Positions 8,770 to 17,273 are shown, counted from the first letter of the stretch. The stretch is 64,000 nucleotides of DNA from Myroides oncorhynchi (GCF_020905415.1 NZ_JAJJMP010000001.1:3111501-3175500); one strand, 5' to 3'. Notes: a model not told the origin generated them from the sequence alone. A program made the numbers and translations.

Positions 8770-9495
8770 ATGAATTATTCAACTAAGATCAAGTGGTCTT
8801 TTATTTCAAGTATTATAGCATCGATTCTATGGGTTATCGGAGATGTTTTTGTCGCAGGTTTTGACGTGAATCCCGCGGATTATCCCTTGTTTTCACAGAC
8901 GTATGCTAATGAGTTAGACGTTAATCTAGCTGTATTAATGTTAGAGGGCTCTACGGATCGTCTGATGTTCGGAGGGCTTATCGCTTCTATGTCAGCGTTC
9001 TTATTCTTACCAGGAGTATGGCTAGCATGTCAGTATTTTAAAGACCAGACTAAGCCTTATACGTGGATTACCTACTTTATCTTAGTGATTAGTGTGGTAT
9101 TAATGCCATTAGGTCATTCAGATTTTTATTACAGTGGAGAGTTGTTTAAAGCGATCTATCATACAGATCCAGTAGCACATCCTTATCTGTTAGAAATGTC
9201 TAGAGGCTTTACAAAGGTATTGTACATCGCTTGGGGAACAGCTATTATAGTTTTATTAGCAGGGTGGCTGATGTTCTCTATCCTTGTGTTTATGAATAAG
9301 ACAAAGCTACCTAGATGGGCAGGGTTATTATCTCCTGTGTTCTTAACGATATTTCAGATGCCGATAAGAATGGCATTACCACAATCAGAACTTAGGGGTT
9401 ATCTGATCTCAGCAGGGTTTAACCTATCTTATTTAATCTTCTTTATTTTAATACTAGTATTGTTTAGGAAACAACTACAACAAGAAGATAAGTAA
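8770..9495 (+). CDS. Six-helix membrane protein, DUF6796-like
   Basis: 241 residues with about six hydrophobic segments (roughly 8-28, 66-88, 98-116, 150-172, 182-202 and 214-234). It resembles the DUF6796 family of membrane proteins, for which no function is known to me. There is no signal peptide separate from the first helix, and no catalytic motif is evident. It is divergent from an AraC regulator and ends in a good terminator, so it is probably a single-gene unit controlled by that regulator. Confidence 0.65.
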   Translation: MNYSTKIKWSFISSIIASILWVIGDVFVAGFDVNPADYPLFSQTYANELDVNLAVLMLEGSTDRLMFGGLIASMSAFLFLPGVWLACQYFKDQTKPYTWITYFILVISVVLMPLGHSDFYYSGELFKAIYHTDPVAHPYLLEMSRGFTKVLYIAWGTAIIVLLAGWLMFSILVFMNKTKLPRWAGLLSPVFLTIFQMPIRMALPQSELRGYLISAGFNLSYLIFFILILVLFRKQLQQEDK

Positions 9496-9498
9496 GAA

Positions 9499-9533
9499 AA
9501 AACGCCTTAACAAACTAATGTTAAGGCATTTTT
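9499..9533. terminator. Bidirectional terminator
   Basis: The stem GCCTTAACA / TGTTAAGGC (9504-9512 and 9519-9527) has A and T runs on its two sides. It lies between the convergent DUF6796-like and MFS genes. Confidence 0.85.
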
Positions 9534-9536
9534 GTA

Positions 9537-10721
9537 TTATATAGTAGCTTGTTTCTCTTTGATTAGGTAGCATCCCAAGTATAATAGGTGGCACGCTAGT
9601 AGTGAGCAGGCTGTTAGTATCATAATATCCGCAGGGATAAGGTTGGTTACTGCTGAGATAATAAAGGTCAATAATAACTGTAACGTACCCAATAGGGCAG
9701 ATGCTGATCCACTATTCGTTGTGAATGGCGCTAAGGCAAGCTTAGTTGTCGTAGGGAATAACACCCCTAGTGTTAGCACGATAAAGAATAGCGGTACTAA
9801 TAGTGTCTCTATTGGCTCTTTTAGTAAACACATCACCGAAAAACCTGCTGTCCATACTAGTCCAAAGTAGATAGTATATTTAATGGTTTGTTCCACGGTC
9901 CACCAGCGCGATAAAACAGAGTTAGCTAACCATGCACCTAAGATTAACCCGATGGCGTTAAAGGCAAATATACCGCTAAACATATCTGAAGACATTCCAC
10001 CATACTCCATAATAAGGTAAGGGGCATTGGCTAAGTATATCATCAGAATACTGTAAGTTAAACTTCCGATAAGGGTATATTTGACAAAGATGTTGTTCTT
10101 AACTATCTCTTTAAAGTCAGCCATTAGGTTGACCTTTTGTTTAACAGTAACTATGCGTGTTTCGGGTAAGAAGAGGAACACTGCTATTAAGCAGATTAAT
10201 CCTAATATCACTAATGTTACGAAGGTAGATTGCCACACAAAATGACTGATAAGGAAGTTACCTGCTACAGGACCAACGATAGGAGCTACTCCTGCAATGA
10301 TTGCCAATAGTGAGAACACGTTCATACTCTGATCTGCTGAGTAATACTCATTAACTACCGCACGTGCGATTACAACTCCTGCACATCCTGCAAAGGCTTG
10401 GAAGAAACGCGCTGTCCAAAACTGTTCTATTGTCTCTGCATAGATACATGCTATAGAAGCAAGGATAAAGAGAATCAGGGAGACGATAGTCGGTAACTTA
10501 CGTCCATAGCGATCAGAGATAATTCCCCAAAATAATTGACCTACTGCAAATCCTCCTAAAAAGAAAGAAAGGGATAGCTGTACATTTTTAAGATCGGTAT
10601 TAAAGGTCTGTGAGATCTTTAAGAACCCTGGCAAGTATAAATCTATACTGAAGGGCTCTAGGGCAGATAGCAGTGATAAGATAATCACCACTATAAACTG
10701 AGTTTTTGTTAACTTATTCAT
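9537..10721 (-). CDS. Bcr/CflA-type multidrug MFS transporter
   Basis: 394 residues with twelve predicted membrane helices, the length and pattern of drug:H+ antiporter family 1. Recognisable MFS motifs are SIDLYLPGF in helix 1 (typical of Bcr/CflA), the loop 2-3 motix GQLFWGIISDRYGRKLP, and AGVAPIVGPVAGNFL (motif C of antiporters) in helix 5. It should export drugs or small metabolites across the inner membrane in exchange for protons. It lies downstream of an AraC regulator on the same strand but has its own promoter. The substrate cannot be deduced. Confidence 0.88.
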   Translation of the reverse strand: MNKLTKTQFIVVIILSLLSALEPFSIDLYLPGFLKISQTFNTDLKNVQLSLSFFLGGFAVGQLFWGIISDRYGRKLPTIVSLILFILASIACIYAETIEQFWTARFFQAFAGCAGVVIARAVVNEYYSADQSMNVFSLLAIIAGVAPIVGPVAGNFLISHFVWQSTFVTLVILGLICLIAVFLFLPETRIVTVKQKVNLMADFKEIVKNNIFVKYTLIGSLTYSILMIYLANAPYLIMEYGGMSSDMFSGIFAFNAIGLILGAWLANSVLSRWWTVEQTIKYTIYFGLVWTAGFSVMCLLKEPIETLLVPLFFIVLTLGVLFPTTTKLALAPFTTNSGSASALLGTLQLLLTFIISAVTNLIPADIMILTACSLLACHLLYLGCYLIKEKQATI

Positions 10722-10740
10722 ATCTGAGTTTTGATGAGGG

Positions 10741-10748
10741 CAAAAGTA
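10741..10748 (-). promoter_or_regulatory. Promoter -7 element of the MFS gene
   Basis: TACTTTTG on the minus strand, 20 bases before the start codon. Its plus-strand context GAGGGCAAAAGTAG nearly repeats that of the promoter at 11651-11658. Confidence 0.55.
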
Positions 10749-10788
10749 GATGCTATCCCTGTTCTAAACATTATCTAAACGGAGTATA

Positions 10789-11628
10789 TTATTGGACTTT
10801 TTTCACATTTGCTCTAAAACCAAGTGGAGTCATACCTGTCTGCTTTTTAAAGAAGCGGTTAAAGTAATTCACCTCACTATAGCCTAGCTCTGCTGATATC
10901 TCTTGGATATTCAAGTCAGAGAAGCCTATTAACCTCTTGGCTTCTAACAGTAGTCTATTTTGAATGTGTTGATTAAGTGTCATTTCGGTTGATTTGACCA
11001 CTAATTCATTCATTCTCTTGACCGATAAGGCTATTTTTTCTGCGTAAAAAGAAGTGGGATAAGGCTTGGTATAATGTTCCTCTACAAGTTCTAATAGCTT
11101 TAATACTCTAGTATCCATTAGCGGATTATCCTGAGATAGCTCCTTTAAATCTTGGATATGGGTAATGTAGATACTGAGGTATTTCTCTAATACCACAGTG
11201 CGTTTCGGAGTATTCCACTCTTGTTCGAAGAGGATCATTATGGCATTAAATAAAGCTTTCTTATCCTTAGATAACTCAAACCACAAAGGAGGGTTTAAGC
11301 GAAACTTTTGCTGTTTAAACTCCTGGGCAATAATACGGTTAAAGTAGTCTTTATTCACAGATAGAAAGTACCCCTTAATACCCGTAGGATCGATATTATG
11401 CATCTGTCCAGGGTAGATTACCCATATTTGATCATCTGCTATGTTATAAGACTCAAAGTCAACTAACTGAGAACTGTTTTGCGTCTTGGTAAACCAATAG
11501 ATTTGGTAAAAGTTACATTGGTAATGATAATCAAAGTTAAAAAGTTCAATATTGTCTTCTAACTTAAAGAATTCAATAGGTACATCTTTATCGAATTGTT
11601 GCACTTTTACGACCTGCTGCTTAGACAT
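10789..11628 (-). CDS. AraC-family transcriptional regulator
   Basis: 279 residues. An N-terminal cupin-like sensing half (residues 30-150, including WVIYPGQMHNI) is followed by the AraC DNA-binding domain in the last 100 residues, ending NIQEISAELGYSEVNYFNRFFKKQTGMTPLGFR. Because it precedes the MFS exporter on the same strand and the two promoters share their flanking sequence, it probably controls the exporter and itself. The ligand is unknown. Confidence 0.9.
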   Translation of the reverse strand: MSKQQVVKVQQFDKDVPIEFFKLEDNIELFNFDYHYQCNFYQIYWFTKTQNSSQLVDFESYNIADDQIWVIYPGQMHNIDPTGIKGYFLSVNKDYFNRIIAQEFKQQKFRLNPPLWFELSKDKKALFNAIMILFEQEWNTPKRTVVLEKYLSIYITHIQDLKELSQDNPLMDTRVLKLLELVEEHYTKPYPTSFYAEKIALSVKRMNELVVKSTEMTLNQHIQNRLLLEAKRLIGFSDLNIQEISAELGYSEVNYFNRFFKKQTGMTPLGFRANVKKVQ

Positions 11629-11650
11629 TGTTTGATGATTAATGAGAGGG

Positions 11651-11658
11651 CAAAGGTA
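11651..11658 (-). promoter_or_regulatory. Promoter -7 element of the AraC gene
   Basis: TACCTTTG on the minus strand, 22 bases before the start codon at 11628, matches TANNTTTG. Confidence 0.55.
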
Positions 11659-11740
11659 GTGTTTTTTGGTAGGAGATTAAACTGTGGTAGGGAATGTGTA
11701 TTTTCTGTCTGTATGATAGAGTGGTACTTAGTGTTGTTTT

Positions 11741-11838
11741 TATATGCTTTTACATATAATTTACGTATATTTGTTTAGATTTATATGCAAATAGATATAA
11801 AATGAGGTAAACGCATATAATCGTTGTAATTGCATATA
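11741..11838 (+). promoter_or_regulatory. hipB promoter and operator repeats
   Basis: The -7 element TATATTTG is at 11766-11773. Around it are copies of one half-site: TATATG-N6-CATATA (11741-11758), TATATGC at 11782, GCATATA at 11813 and GCATATA at 11832. HipB-type antitoxins bind inverted repeats to repress their own operon, so these are likely operators. Confidence 0.55.
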
Positions 11839-11841
11839 ATT

Positions 11842-12048
11842 ATGAGAAAATCATTAGCAGGCTTTGTTAAAGAACAACGCAAAAATACAGGACTTACTCA
11901 AGAAGAGTTTGCAGAACGAGCAGGTGTAGCCGTAACTGTTATTCGAAAAATAGAACAAGGCAAAGAGAATCTTAGTTTGTCTAAGGTAAATCAAGTATTG
12001 TTAATGTTTGGACATACTTTAGCTCCAGTAAATAATAGTGAATTATGA
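11842..12048 (+). CDS. hipB: HipB-type HTH antitoxin/repressor
   Basis: 68 residues from the ATG at 11842. An in-frame TTG at 11830 overlaps the operator repeats and is less likely. The protein is a Cro/C1-type helix-turn-helix (LAGFVKEQRKNTGLTQEEFAERAGVAVTVIRKIEQGK) of the kind fused in single-protein form to HipA partners. In tripartite HipBST systems, HipB binds DNA and joins HipS and HipT in a repressing complex. The stop overlaps the next start by four bases (ATGA). The upstream half-sites suggest autoregulation. Confidence 0.85.
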   Translation: MRKSLAGFVKEQRKNTGLTQEEFAERAGVAVTVIRKIEQGKENLSLSKVNQVLLMFGHTLAPVNNSEL

Positions 12049-12380
12049 GACAAGCTTTAATTAAATACAACAATGTAGAGGCGGGTTATCTAACTGAAAC
12101 AGACCAAGGGGAGTATCATTTTGAATATGCTAAGGCTTACATTGAGCAGTATCCTAATCAATTTGTTACTTTTCAAATGCCAGTTATAAAACAAATATAT
12201 CGTAGTAAACGTCTTTTTCCTTTTTTTGATGGCTTGATTCCAGAAGGATGGTTATTAGATATTGCATCTAATAGTTGGAAGATTAACAAGTCTGATCGAA
12301 TGGGGTTATTATTAGCTTGCTGTCAAAATTGTATTGGTGCTGTGAGTGTTCATCCTTTAAATTATACAGATGATAAGTAG
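12045..12380 (+). CDS. hipS: HipS-like protein (HipA N-terminal subdomain as a separate protein)
   Basis: 111 residues matching only the N-terminal subdomain of HipA: VEAGYLTETDQGEYHFEYAK, then the hallmark FPFFDGLIPEGWLLDIAS and the LLLACCQNCIGAVSV segment (compare HipA LPFFDNLLPDS and GDCIGAV). In the known HipBST system of enteropathogenic E. coli O127 this small protein is the antitoxin that blocks the kinase. It overlaps hipB by 4 bases and hipT by 11, so translation is probably coupled. The family match is clear; antitoxin activity here is inferred. Confidence 0.85.
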   Translation: MRQALIKYNNVEAGYLTETDQGEYHFEYAKAYIEQYPNQFVTFQMPVIKQIYRSKRLFPFFDGLIPEGWLLDIASNSWKINKSDRMGLLLACCQNCIGAVSVHPLNYTDDK

Positions 12381-13317
12381 ATGTCTATATTGTTATCAAG
12401 TTCTAGAGACTAATGCCTCTCAAGAGTATCACGATAAATGTGCTATTAAATTCTTTGGTTCTAAAATAGCTCCAATATTGCCTTACGCAATGAATGAAAT
12501 GGATAGACTTGCTAAAGAAGTAGTTCAACGCTCTGTAACTGTACCTGGTGTTCAACCTAAGCTTTCTATGGGAATAGTCAAGGATGCTTTAGGTGATAAG
12601 ACTTCAGGAAGAATGACTATTTTAGATGCTTTGGAAGGATTGTATATTTTGAAACCACAGAATGAACAATTTTATCAGATGCCAGAGAATGAACATTTGT
12701 CTATGAGATTAGCTGAGTTGTTTACTATCTCAGTTGTACCATCTTCACTTATACGTTTAGCATCTGGGGAATTATGCTATTTAACTAAGCGAATCGACCG
12801 TTCTAAATCTAATTCTAAAATTCATATGATTGACTTTTTGCAAATTTTAGAATTAGAGCATAAATATCTTGGAACTATGGAACAAGTAGGAAAAACAATA
12901 GGGGACTTATCTGCTCATACTTTATTAGATAAGTTTCGTTTTTTTGAGTTGGCAGTATTTAATTTTATCATTGGTAATAATGATATGCATCTAAAGAACT
13001 TCTCCATGATTCTTTCTAATAATGATTGGTTATTAGCTCCAGGATATGATTTAATCAATGTAAAGTTGATTTTACCTAAAGATGATGAGGATACAGCATT
13101 GATGTTAGGAGGAAAAAAGAAGAATCATGACAAAAGCTATTTTGAGCGTTTTGGTACTGTTCTGCAACTTAACGAAAAGCAAATTAATTCTGTCTTTACT
13201 CGAATAAAAAAGTGGCTTCCTAAAGCTGAAAAATTAATAAAAGAATCTTTCTTATCAGCACAATTAAAACAAGATTACTTAATAGGAATAATAGAAAGAA
13301 TAAAGCGATTAGAATAA
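12370..13317 (+). CDS. hipT: HipT-like Ser/Thr kinase toxin
   Basis: 315 residues, lacking the HipA N-terminal subdomain, which is encoded separately upstream. The kinase core is intact: Gly-rich loop SVTVPGVQPKLS (55-66), lysine in LYILKP (around 95), catalytic loop IGNNDMHLKN with Asp205, and metal-binding Asp227 in APGYDLIN. Residues Ser55 and Thr57 occupy the place of the S-x-S autophosphorylation pair of HipT. A short Cys-rich start (Cys5, Cys8, Cys24) is common in Bacteroidota relatives. HipT of E. coli O127 phosphorylates tryptophanyl-tRNA synthetase; the target here is unknown. Confidence 0.87.
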   Translation: MISRCLYCYQVLETNASQEYHDKCAIKFFGSKIAPILPYAMNEMDRLAKEVVQRSVTVPGVQPKLSMGIVKDALGDKTSGRMTILDALEGLYILKPQNEQFYQMPENEHLSMRLAELFTISVVPSSLIRLASGELCYLTKRIDRSKSNSKIHMIDFLQILELEHKYLGTMEQVGKTIGDLSAHTLLDKFRFFELAVFNFIIGNNDMHLKNFSMILSNNDWLLAPGYDLINVKLILPKDDEDTALMLGGKKKNHDKSYFERFGTVLQLNEKQINSVFTRIKKWLPKAEKLIKESFLSAQLKQDYLIGIIERIKRLE

Positions 13318-13380
13318 AAGATTTGTAATTTTTTTGAGAATGAAGTACTTCCAAAATTCAATAGTAGAATTATTGAGAAA

Positions 13381-13530
13381 ATGAACACAACGCTTAAGAC
13401 TTTGCCTAATGTGTTAGAAAATCTTCCTCCACAGATAGGACTAAGTAAGGCAGGTAAATATAAGATAATCGAAATCCTTAGTAATCAACAAAGAAACACT
13501 AGAATCTCAAACATACTAAACAACTATTAA
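13381..13530 (+). CDS. Small 49-residue ORF upstream of the DUF3037-like gene
   Basis: The ATG at 13381 opens a 49-codon frame ending one base before the ATG of the next gene (TAA-A-ATG), which suggests translational coupling. The product is basic and Asn/Leu-rich (MNTTLKTLPNVLENLPPQIG at the start, RISNILNNY at the end). Another short frame, starting near 13340, ends across this ATG (ATGA). No family is recognised. It could be a small regulator or the tail of a decayed gene. The remaining 13318-13380 sequence is AT-rich with no other feature. Confidence 0.4.
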   Translation: MNTTLKTLPNVLENLPPQIGLSKAGKYKIIEILSNQQRNTRISNILNNY

Positions 13531-13531
13531 A

Positions 13532-14401
13532 ATGAAATCGTATTATAGCTTAATTAGATACTTTAATAACTCCTTGTCAAAGGAGAATATTGTTATTGGG
13601 TTAATAGCGGTTTCTCCAACCAATGTGTTTTATAAGTTTTCGGAGTCAAAGATTAGCCTTATTACTAGATTCTACGACAATAAGAATAAGTTGTTAAACT
13701 TCAATATAAAGAAAATTAGCGAGGTCTTAGAACTAAACTCTAAGGATAACTTATTTGTAGAAGAGAACACTAATAATTTAAGAGCATATTTAGATCGTTT
13801 AGCGATTTACAATAATGGAATAATTCAATTCGATAAACCAGTGGAACTAAATGTCAATATAGATGAGTCTTTCTTTAGTAAATTCTATGATAAGTATATA
13901 GGTGATTTTAGAGCTACTACTAAGCATGCTAAGAAGGATGAGGTATTTCATGATCGAGTAAATAGTCACTTTAAAAAGCCATTAGAGAATGTAATTGATA
14001 TTGACTATAAGGTAGATAAGAAGGTAATCCCTTCTCTGTTTTTTGATTATAAACTAAATGGAATAGGGGGGAATGGATCTATCTATAGCGTTAAGTGTAT
14101 TGATATTAATTCGAATAGAGCAATTGACACTATTCAGAAAGATATATCAGAACTCGAAAGCTTAAATTTTAGATTAAATGACTTCTCTAAGCAGTTAGTA
14201 GAGCACTCTGAACAGAATAAGCATTATTTAGTAATAGATCAGTATAGAGGTGAAGATGATAGGTACTTAGAACTATACGACACACTAAGTAGTCAAGAAA
14301 ATGGTTTGTATCAATTGATTAACTCAAATCAATTAGAAAGTATAACTACCGAAATTATTAAGGCAGGAACATCTAAATTCTCTGAGTTGATTTTAAAATA
14401 A
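13532..14401 (+). CDS. DUF3037-like protein of unknown function
   Basis: 289 residues, soluble, no signal peptide. The N-terminus YYSLIRYFNNSLSKENIVIGLIAV resembles the start of DUF3037 proteins (Y-S-L-I-R-Y ... N-V-G-V-I). The rest is rich in Asn, Lys and Asp and not recognised. DUF3037 genes are often found next to HipA-like kinases, which fits its place after hipT. It is separated from hipT by about 210 bases and the small ORF, so co-transcription is likely but not certain. A good terminator follows. Confidence 0.5.
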   Translation: MKSYYSLIRYFNNSLSKENIVIGLIAVSPTNVFYKFSESKISLITRFYDNKNKLLNFNIKKISEVLELNSKDNLFVEENTNNLRAYLDRLAIYNNGIIQFDKPVELNVNIDESFFSKFYDKYIGDFRATTKHAKKDEVFHDRVNSHFKKPLENVIDIDYKVDKKVIPSLFFDYKLNGIGGNGSIYSVKCIDINSNRAIDTIQKDISELESLNFRLNDFSKQLVEHSEQNKHYLVIDQYRGEDDRYLELYDTLSSQENGLYQLINSNQLESITTEIIKAGTSKFSELILK

Positions 14402-14427
14402 GTTATCTACAGAGGTAAGTAATAAAT

Positions 14428-14470
14428 ACAAAAGGCTAATATATCACTTGATGTATTAGCCTTTTATATT
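14428..14470 (+). terminator. Terminator after the hip region
   Basis: The stem AAAAGGCTAATA / TATTAGCCTTTT (14430-14441 and 14454-14465) is perfect over 12 bp. It also faces the convergent thioesterase gene. Confidence 0.85.
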
Positions 14471-14527
14471 TTATGATAATAAGTCTCTTCCCTGTTTCCA
14501 AGCGAAGCGACTCCCTGTTCCTTTATA

Positions 14528-15262
14528 TTACTCCACCACACACTGAAAACTAATATTACCGTCCTCTGTCTTGATTAGGAAGTGATCTTGATTCTCTATT
14601 GATTGTAAGATGTTATATGCTTGATTAAAGCGAAGCTCCTTCTGGAAGTGCATATCTACTAAAGTGATGTCTTTAGAAGAGGTATCAGATACTTTTAAGG
14701 CATCGATAACCCACTCAAGGTATTTGATGTTAGTCACGTGATTCACCATATCTAAATCAGAATATCTCACCGTATCACTTACTAGGTGTTTTGTCTCGAT
14801 ATTCTTATCAAAGGTGACAAACTCTCCCTTAATACTTTTCTTATCCTTATGCAAAGTAAAATGATCATGTGGTATAGCCATCACTTCAGGACGGCGTTTT
14901 ACAGTATTCATAATCACCCACATCGAACTAGCGCTAGCTAAAAGTTCTCCATTACTGTGCACTTCGAAGTTACGTACAGAGCGAATACCGTCTAGTGTTT
15001 CTATCCACGTACTAATGTCAATGCGTTCTTGCCATTTAGGATACCTAGCGATCTCTACTCTAAATTTATACACTACCCAAGACTGATTTGCCTCTTGTAA
15101 ATCCCAAAAGCTTATGCCTCCATGAATTGCGTGATTAGAAGATGCCATCTGTATCATCTTACACAAGTCAACTGTCTTAAGCTGTGCATTGATATCACAG
15201 TCGAAGTAATCAACATCGAAACTCTGAGTGAATATAGAAGTAAAGTTTGGGGATATAGGCAT
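14528..15262 (-). CDS. Acyl-ACP thioesterase
   Basis: 244 residues from the ATG at 15262. A start 60 bases further upstream would add a Lys/His-rich tail outside the family. Two hot-dog domains are visible: the first with FDVDYFDCDINAQLKTVDLCKMIQMAS, the second with the core VRYSDLDMVNHVTNIKYLEWVID, where Asp, Asn and His correspond to the catalytic region of FatA-type enzymes. It releases fatty acids from acyl carrier protein in the cytoplasm. It stands between a convergent terminator and the repeat cluster downstream of miaA. Confidence 0.85.
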   Translation of the reverse strand: MPISPNFTSIFTQSFDVDYFDCDINAQLKTVDLCKMIQMASSNHAIHGGISFWDLQEANQSWVVYKFRVEIARYPKWQERIDISTWIETLDGIRSVRNFEVHSNGELLASASSMWVIMNTVKRRPEVMAIPHDHFTLHKDKKSIKGEFVTFDKNIETKHLVSDTVRYSDLDMVNHVTNIKYLEWVIDALKVSDTSSKDITLVDMHFQKELRFNQAYNILQSIENQDHFLIKTEDGNISFQCVVE

Positions 15263-15417
15263 AGTTTTTTTGTTTTTTGTTATTTTGTGATGTCGTTTGT
15301 GGCTCTTGTGTACGCTCCGCAAAGTCGGGAGGCTTTGAGGGATTTGTTCTTTAAAAGCCTCATTCTCTTATTAAAAAGCAGTACACTTTCTCCACTATTC
15401 TCATCCTTTGCAGGGGT

Positions 15418-15513
15418 GCCCGAAGGGCGGGGTGGTTATCCTCACGGATTACAAATCCGCGACAGCAAATCTGTAACAGCGATATTTTATACAGGGCGTA
15501 AAGTGTTACGCCC
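15418..15513. repeat. REP-like cluster of three palindromes
   Basis: Three hairpins follow one another: GCCC-GAA-GGGC (15418-15428), CGGATT-ACA-AATCCG (15445-15459) and GGGCGTAA-AGTG-TTACGCCC (15494-15513). The last contains the stop codon of miaA. The 17 bases ACGGATTACAAATCCGC recur exactly at 46661-46677, so this is a dispersed intergenic repeat. Confidence 0.65.
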
Positions 15514-16426
15514 CTACGATATTCCTAATTGAATCTATGATTTGCTCTTCATCAGTCAGGTAGTCAAACCACATCACATCAGGGGTACGTTTAAACCATG
15601 TGATTTGGCGCTTAGCGAAGCGGCGTGTATTTTTCTTTATTTCCTCTAAAGCGAAGTCTAGCGAATATTCTTTGTCAAAATACGAAAATAACTCACGATA
15701 TCCAACCGTTTGTAGTGCATTATTCTCACGATGTGGGTATAAGTCTTCTGCTTCTTGTAGTAGACCTTTATCCATCATAATATCCACACGCATATTGATG
15801 CGCTCATACATCTTCTCTCTGTCTGCTTCAAGCCCGATAACGATAGGAGTGAAGTTGCGAGAGTGTTGCTTGATATTTAAGAAGCTAGAGTAGGGCTTAC
15901 CCGTACCGATACAGATTTCAAGGGCTCTAGTAACCCTTTGTGGATTATCTATTGCTACTTTCTCATAGTGGATAGGGTCTAACTCCCTTAGCATATTTTG
16001 CAAATAAGGAAGGCCTTTTTCTTCTAAGTCTTTATTAAGTTGTTCTCTTACACTTGGATCTACATCAGGGAAGTCATCTAAGCCATTCAGGATAGCATTG
16101 ACAAATAATCCTGATCCACCAACCATTACTTGCACGGGATTCTCTTTAAAGAGCTCGTCTAGCTTAGCTAGCGCATCTCTTTCGAAGTCTCCTACTGAGT
16201 ATGTATCGTGAATACTGATATTCTGAATAAAGTGATGTGGAGCTGCTGCTAGTTCTTCGCCAGAAGGTACAGCTGTTCCGATAGCCATTTCTTTGTAGAA
16301 CTGGCGACTATCACATGATATGATATGCGTATTAAAATGTTGTGCTATTTTGATTCCCAATGCTGTTTTACCAATAGCAGTAGGCCCAATCACAACGATA
16401 AGATAATTGTTATTTTTCGTAGACAT
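15506..16426 (-). CDS. miaA: tRNA dimethylallyltransferase
   Basis: 306 residues, the normal length. P-loop GPTAIGKT (14-21), the catalytic Asp39 in SCDSRQFYKEM, and the tail RRFAKRQITWFKR are all present. MiaA transfers a dimethylallyl group to N6 of A37 in tRNAs that read UNN codons. It overlaps the upstream channel gene by 17 bases on the same strand. Its stop codon lies inside the palindrome of the repeat cluster, so the repeat may also act as its transcript end. Confidence 0.96.
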   Translation of the reverse strand: MSTKNNNYLIVVIGPTAIGKTALGIKIAQHFNTHIISCDSRQFYKEMAIGTAVPSGEELAAAPHHFIQNISIHDTYSVGDFERDALAKLDELFKENPVQVMVGGSGLFVNAILNGLDDFPDVDPSVREQLNKDLEEKGLPYLQNMLRELDPIHYEKVAIDNPQRVTRALEICIGTGKPYSSFLNIKQHSRNFTPIVIGLEADREKMYERINMRVDIMMDKGLLQEAEDLYPHRENNALQTVGYRELFSYFDKEYSLDFALEEIKKNTRRFAKRQITWFKRTPDVMWFDYLTDEEQIIDSIRNIVGA

Positions 16427-17261
16427 CTCCTAATTTTTGACCACAGTTATAGCAGTAGTTTGCATCCTCATCGTATATTGTGGTAGTACATGAGCTACAG
16501 TGTCTTCTTCTTTTTGCATCTAATCGATTGCGTTTGATATTAGAGAACTCAGCTGTCACAATACCCGTAGGTACAGCGATAATACCGTACCCCATAATCA
16601 TAATAAAAGAAGCTATCATTTGTCCTAGTGGCGTTTGTGGGGCTATATCTCCATATCCAACGGTAGTAAGGGTTACAATACACCAATAGATACTCCTTGG
16701 AATACTAGTAAAACCACTTTCTTTACTTTCGATCACATACATTAATGCTCCTAGCAAAATAGACATGACAATAACGAAGTAAACAAATACAATAATCTTA
16801 GTTCTACTAGACTTTAAAGCGAGTTTTAAATGGGACTGTTGACCTAAATACGGAACTAGATTTAAGATACCGAATAAACGCAACAAACGAAGTGCTCTTA
16901 CCACAGTAAGAATACGTGAACCAGGTATAAAGAACGATAAGTACATCGGTAGAATAGAGATTAAATCTACTATACCATAAAAGCTAAAGATATACTTTAA
17001 GGGTTTCTTATTACATATTATTCGCAGTGTGTATTCTATAGAGAAAAAGATAGTGATAATCCACTCACAGACTACTAATCCTTTGTGATGTTTAAGATCA
17101 TAACTCTCTATGGACTCTAGCATCACCAGAAGCACACTCATGATGATTACTCCTAATAGGGCAATGTCAAATAGCTTTCCCGCAAAAGTATTAGAACCAT
17201 AAATAATGATATAAATCTTTTGCTTTAATATGTCCCATTTATTTTTTAATCTGCGTCTCAC
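16410..17261 (-). CDS. Voltage-gated-type potassium channel with C-terminal zinc ribbon
   Basis: 283 residues. Six membrane helices with a short arginine-rich S4 (SRILTVVRALRLLRLFGIL, 115-133), a pore loop with the K+ selectivity filter TVGYGD (200-205), and S6. The cytoplasmic tail ends in a four-cysteine zinc ribbon (Cys255, Cys258, Cys270, Cys273). The family conducts K+ across the inner membrane. It lies 12 bases downstream of the exonuclease gene and overlaps miaA, so these genes are probably one transcript. Confidence 0.9.
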   Translation of the reverse strand: MRRRLKNKWDILKQKIYIIIYGSNTFAGKLFDIALLGVIIMSVLLVMLESIESYDLKHHKGLVVCEWIITIFFSIEYTLRIICNKKPLKYIFSFYGIVDLISILPMYLSFFIPGSRILTVVRALRLLRLFGILNLVPYLGQQSHLKLALKSSRTKIIVFVYFVIVMSILLGALMYVIESKESGFTSIPRSIYWCIVTLTTVGYGDIAPQTPLGQMIASFIMIMGYGIIAVPTGIVTAEFSNIKRNRLDAKRRRHCSSCTTTIYDEDANYCYNCGQKLGDVYEK

Positions 17262-17273
17262 AAAAACTGTTTT

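Noticed and set aside
15122-15532. 136-codon plus-strand frame opposite the thioesterase gene
   Set aside because: Runs through the reverse of the thioesterase gene and the palindrome cluster; no family resemblance.
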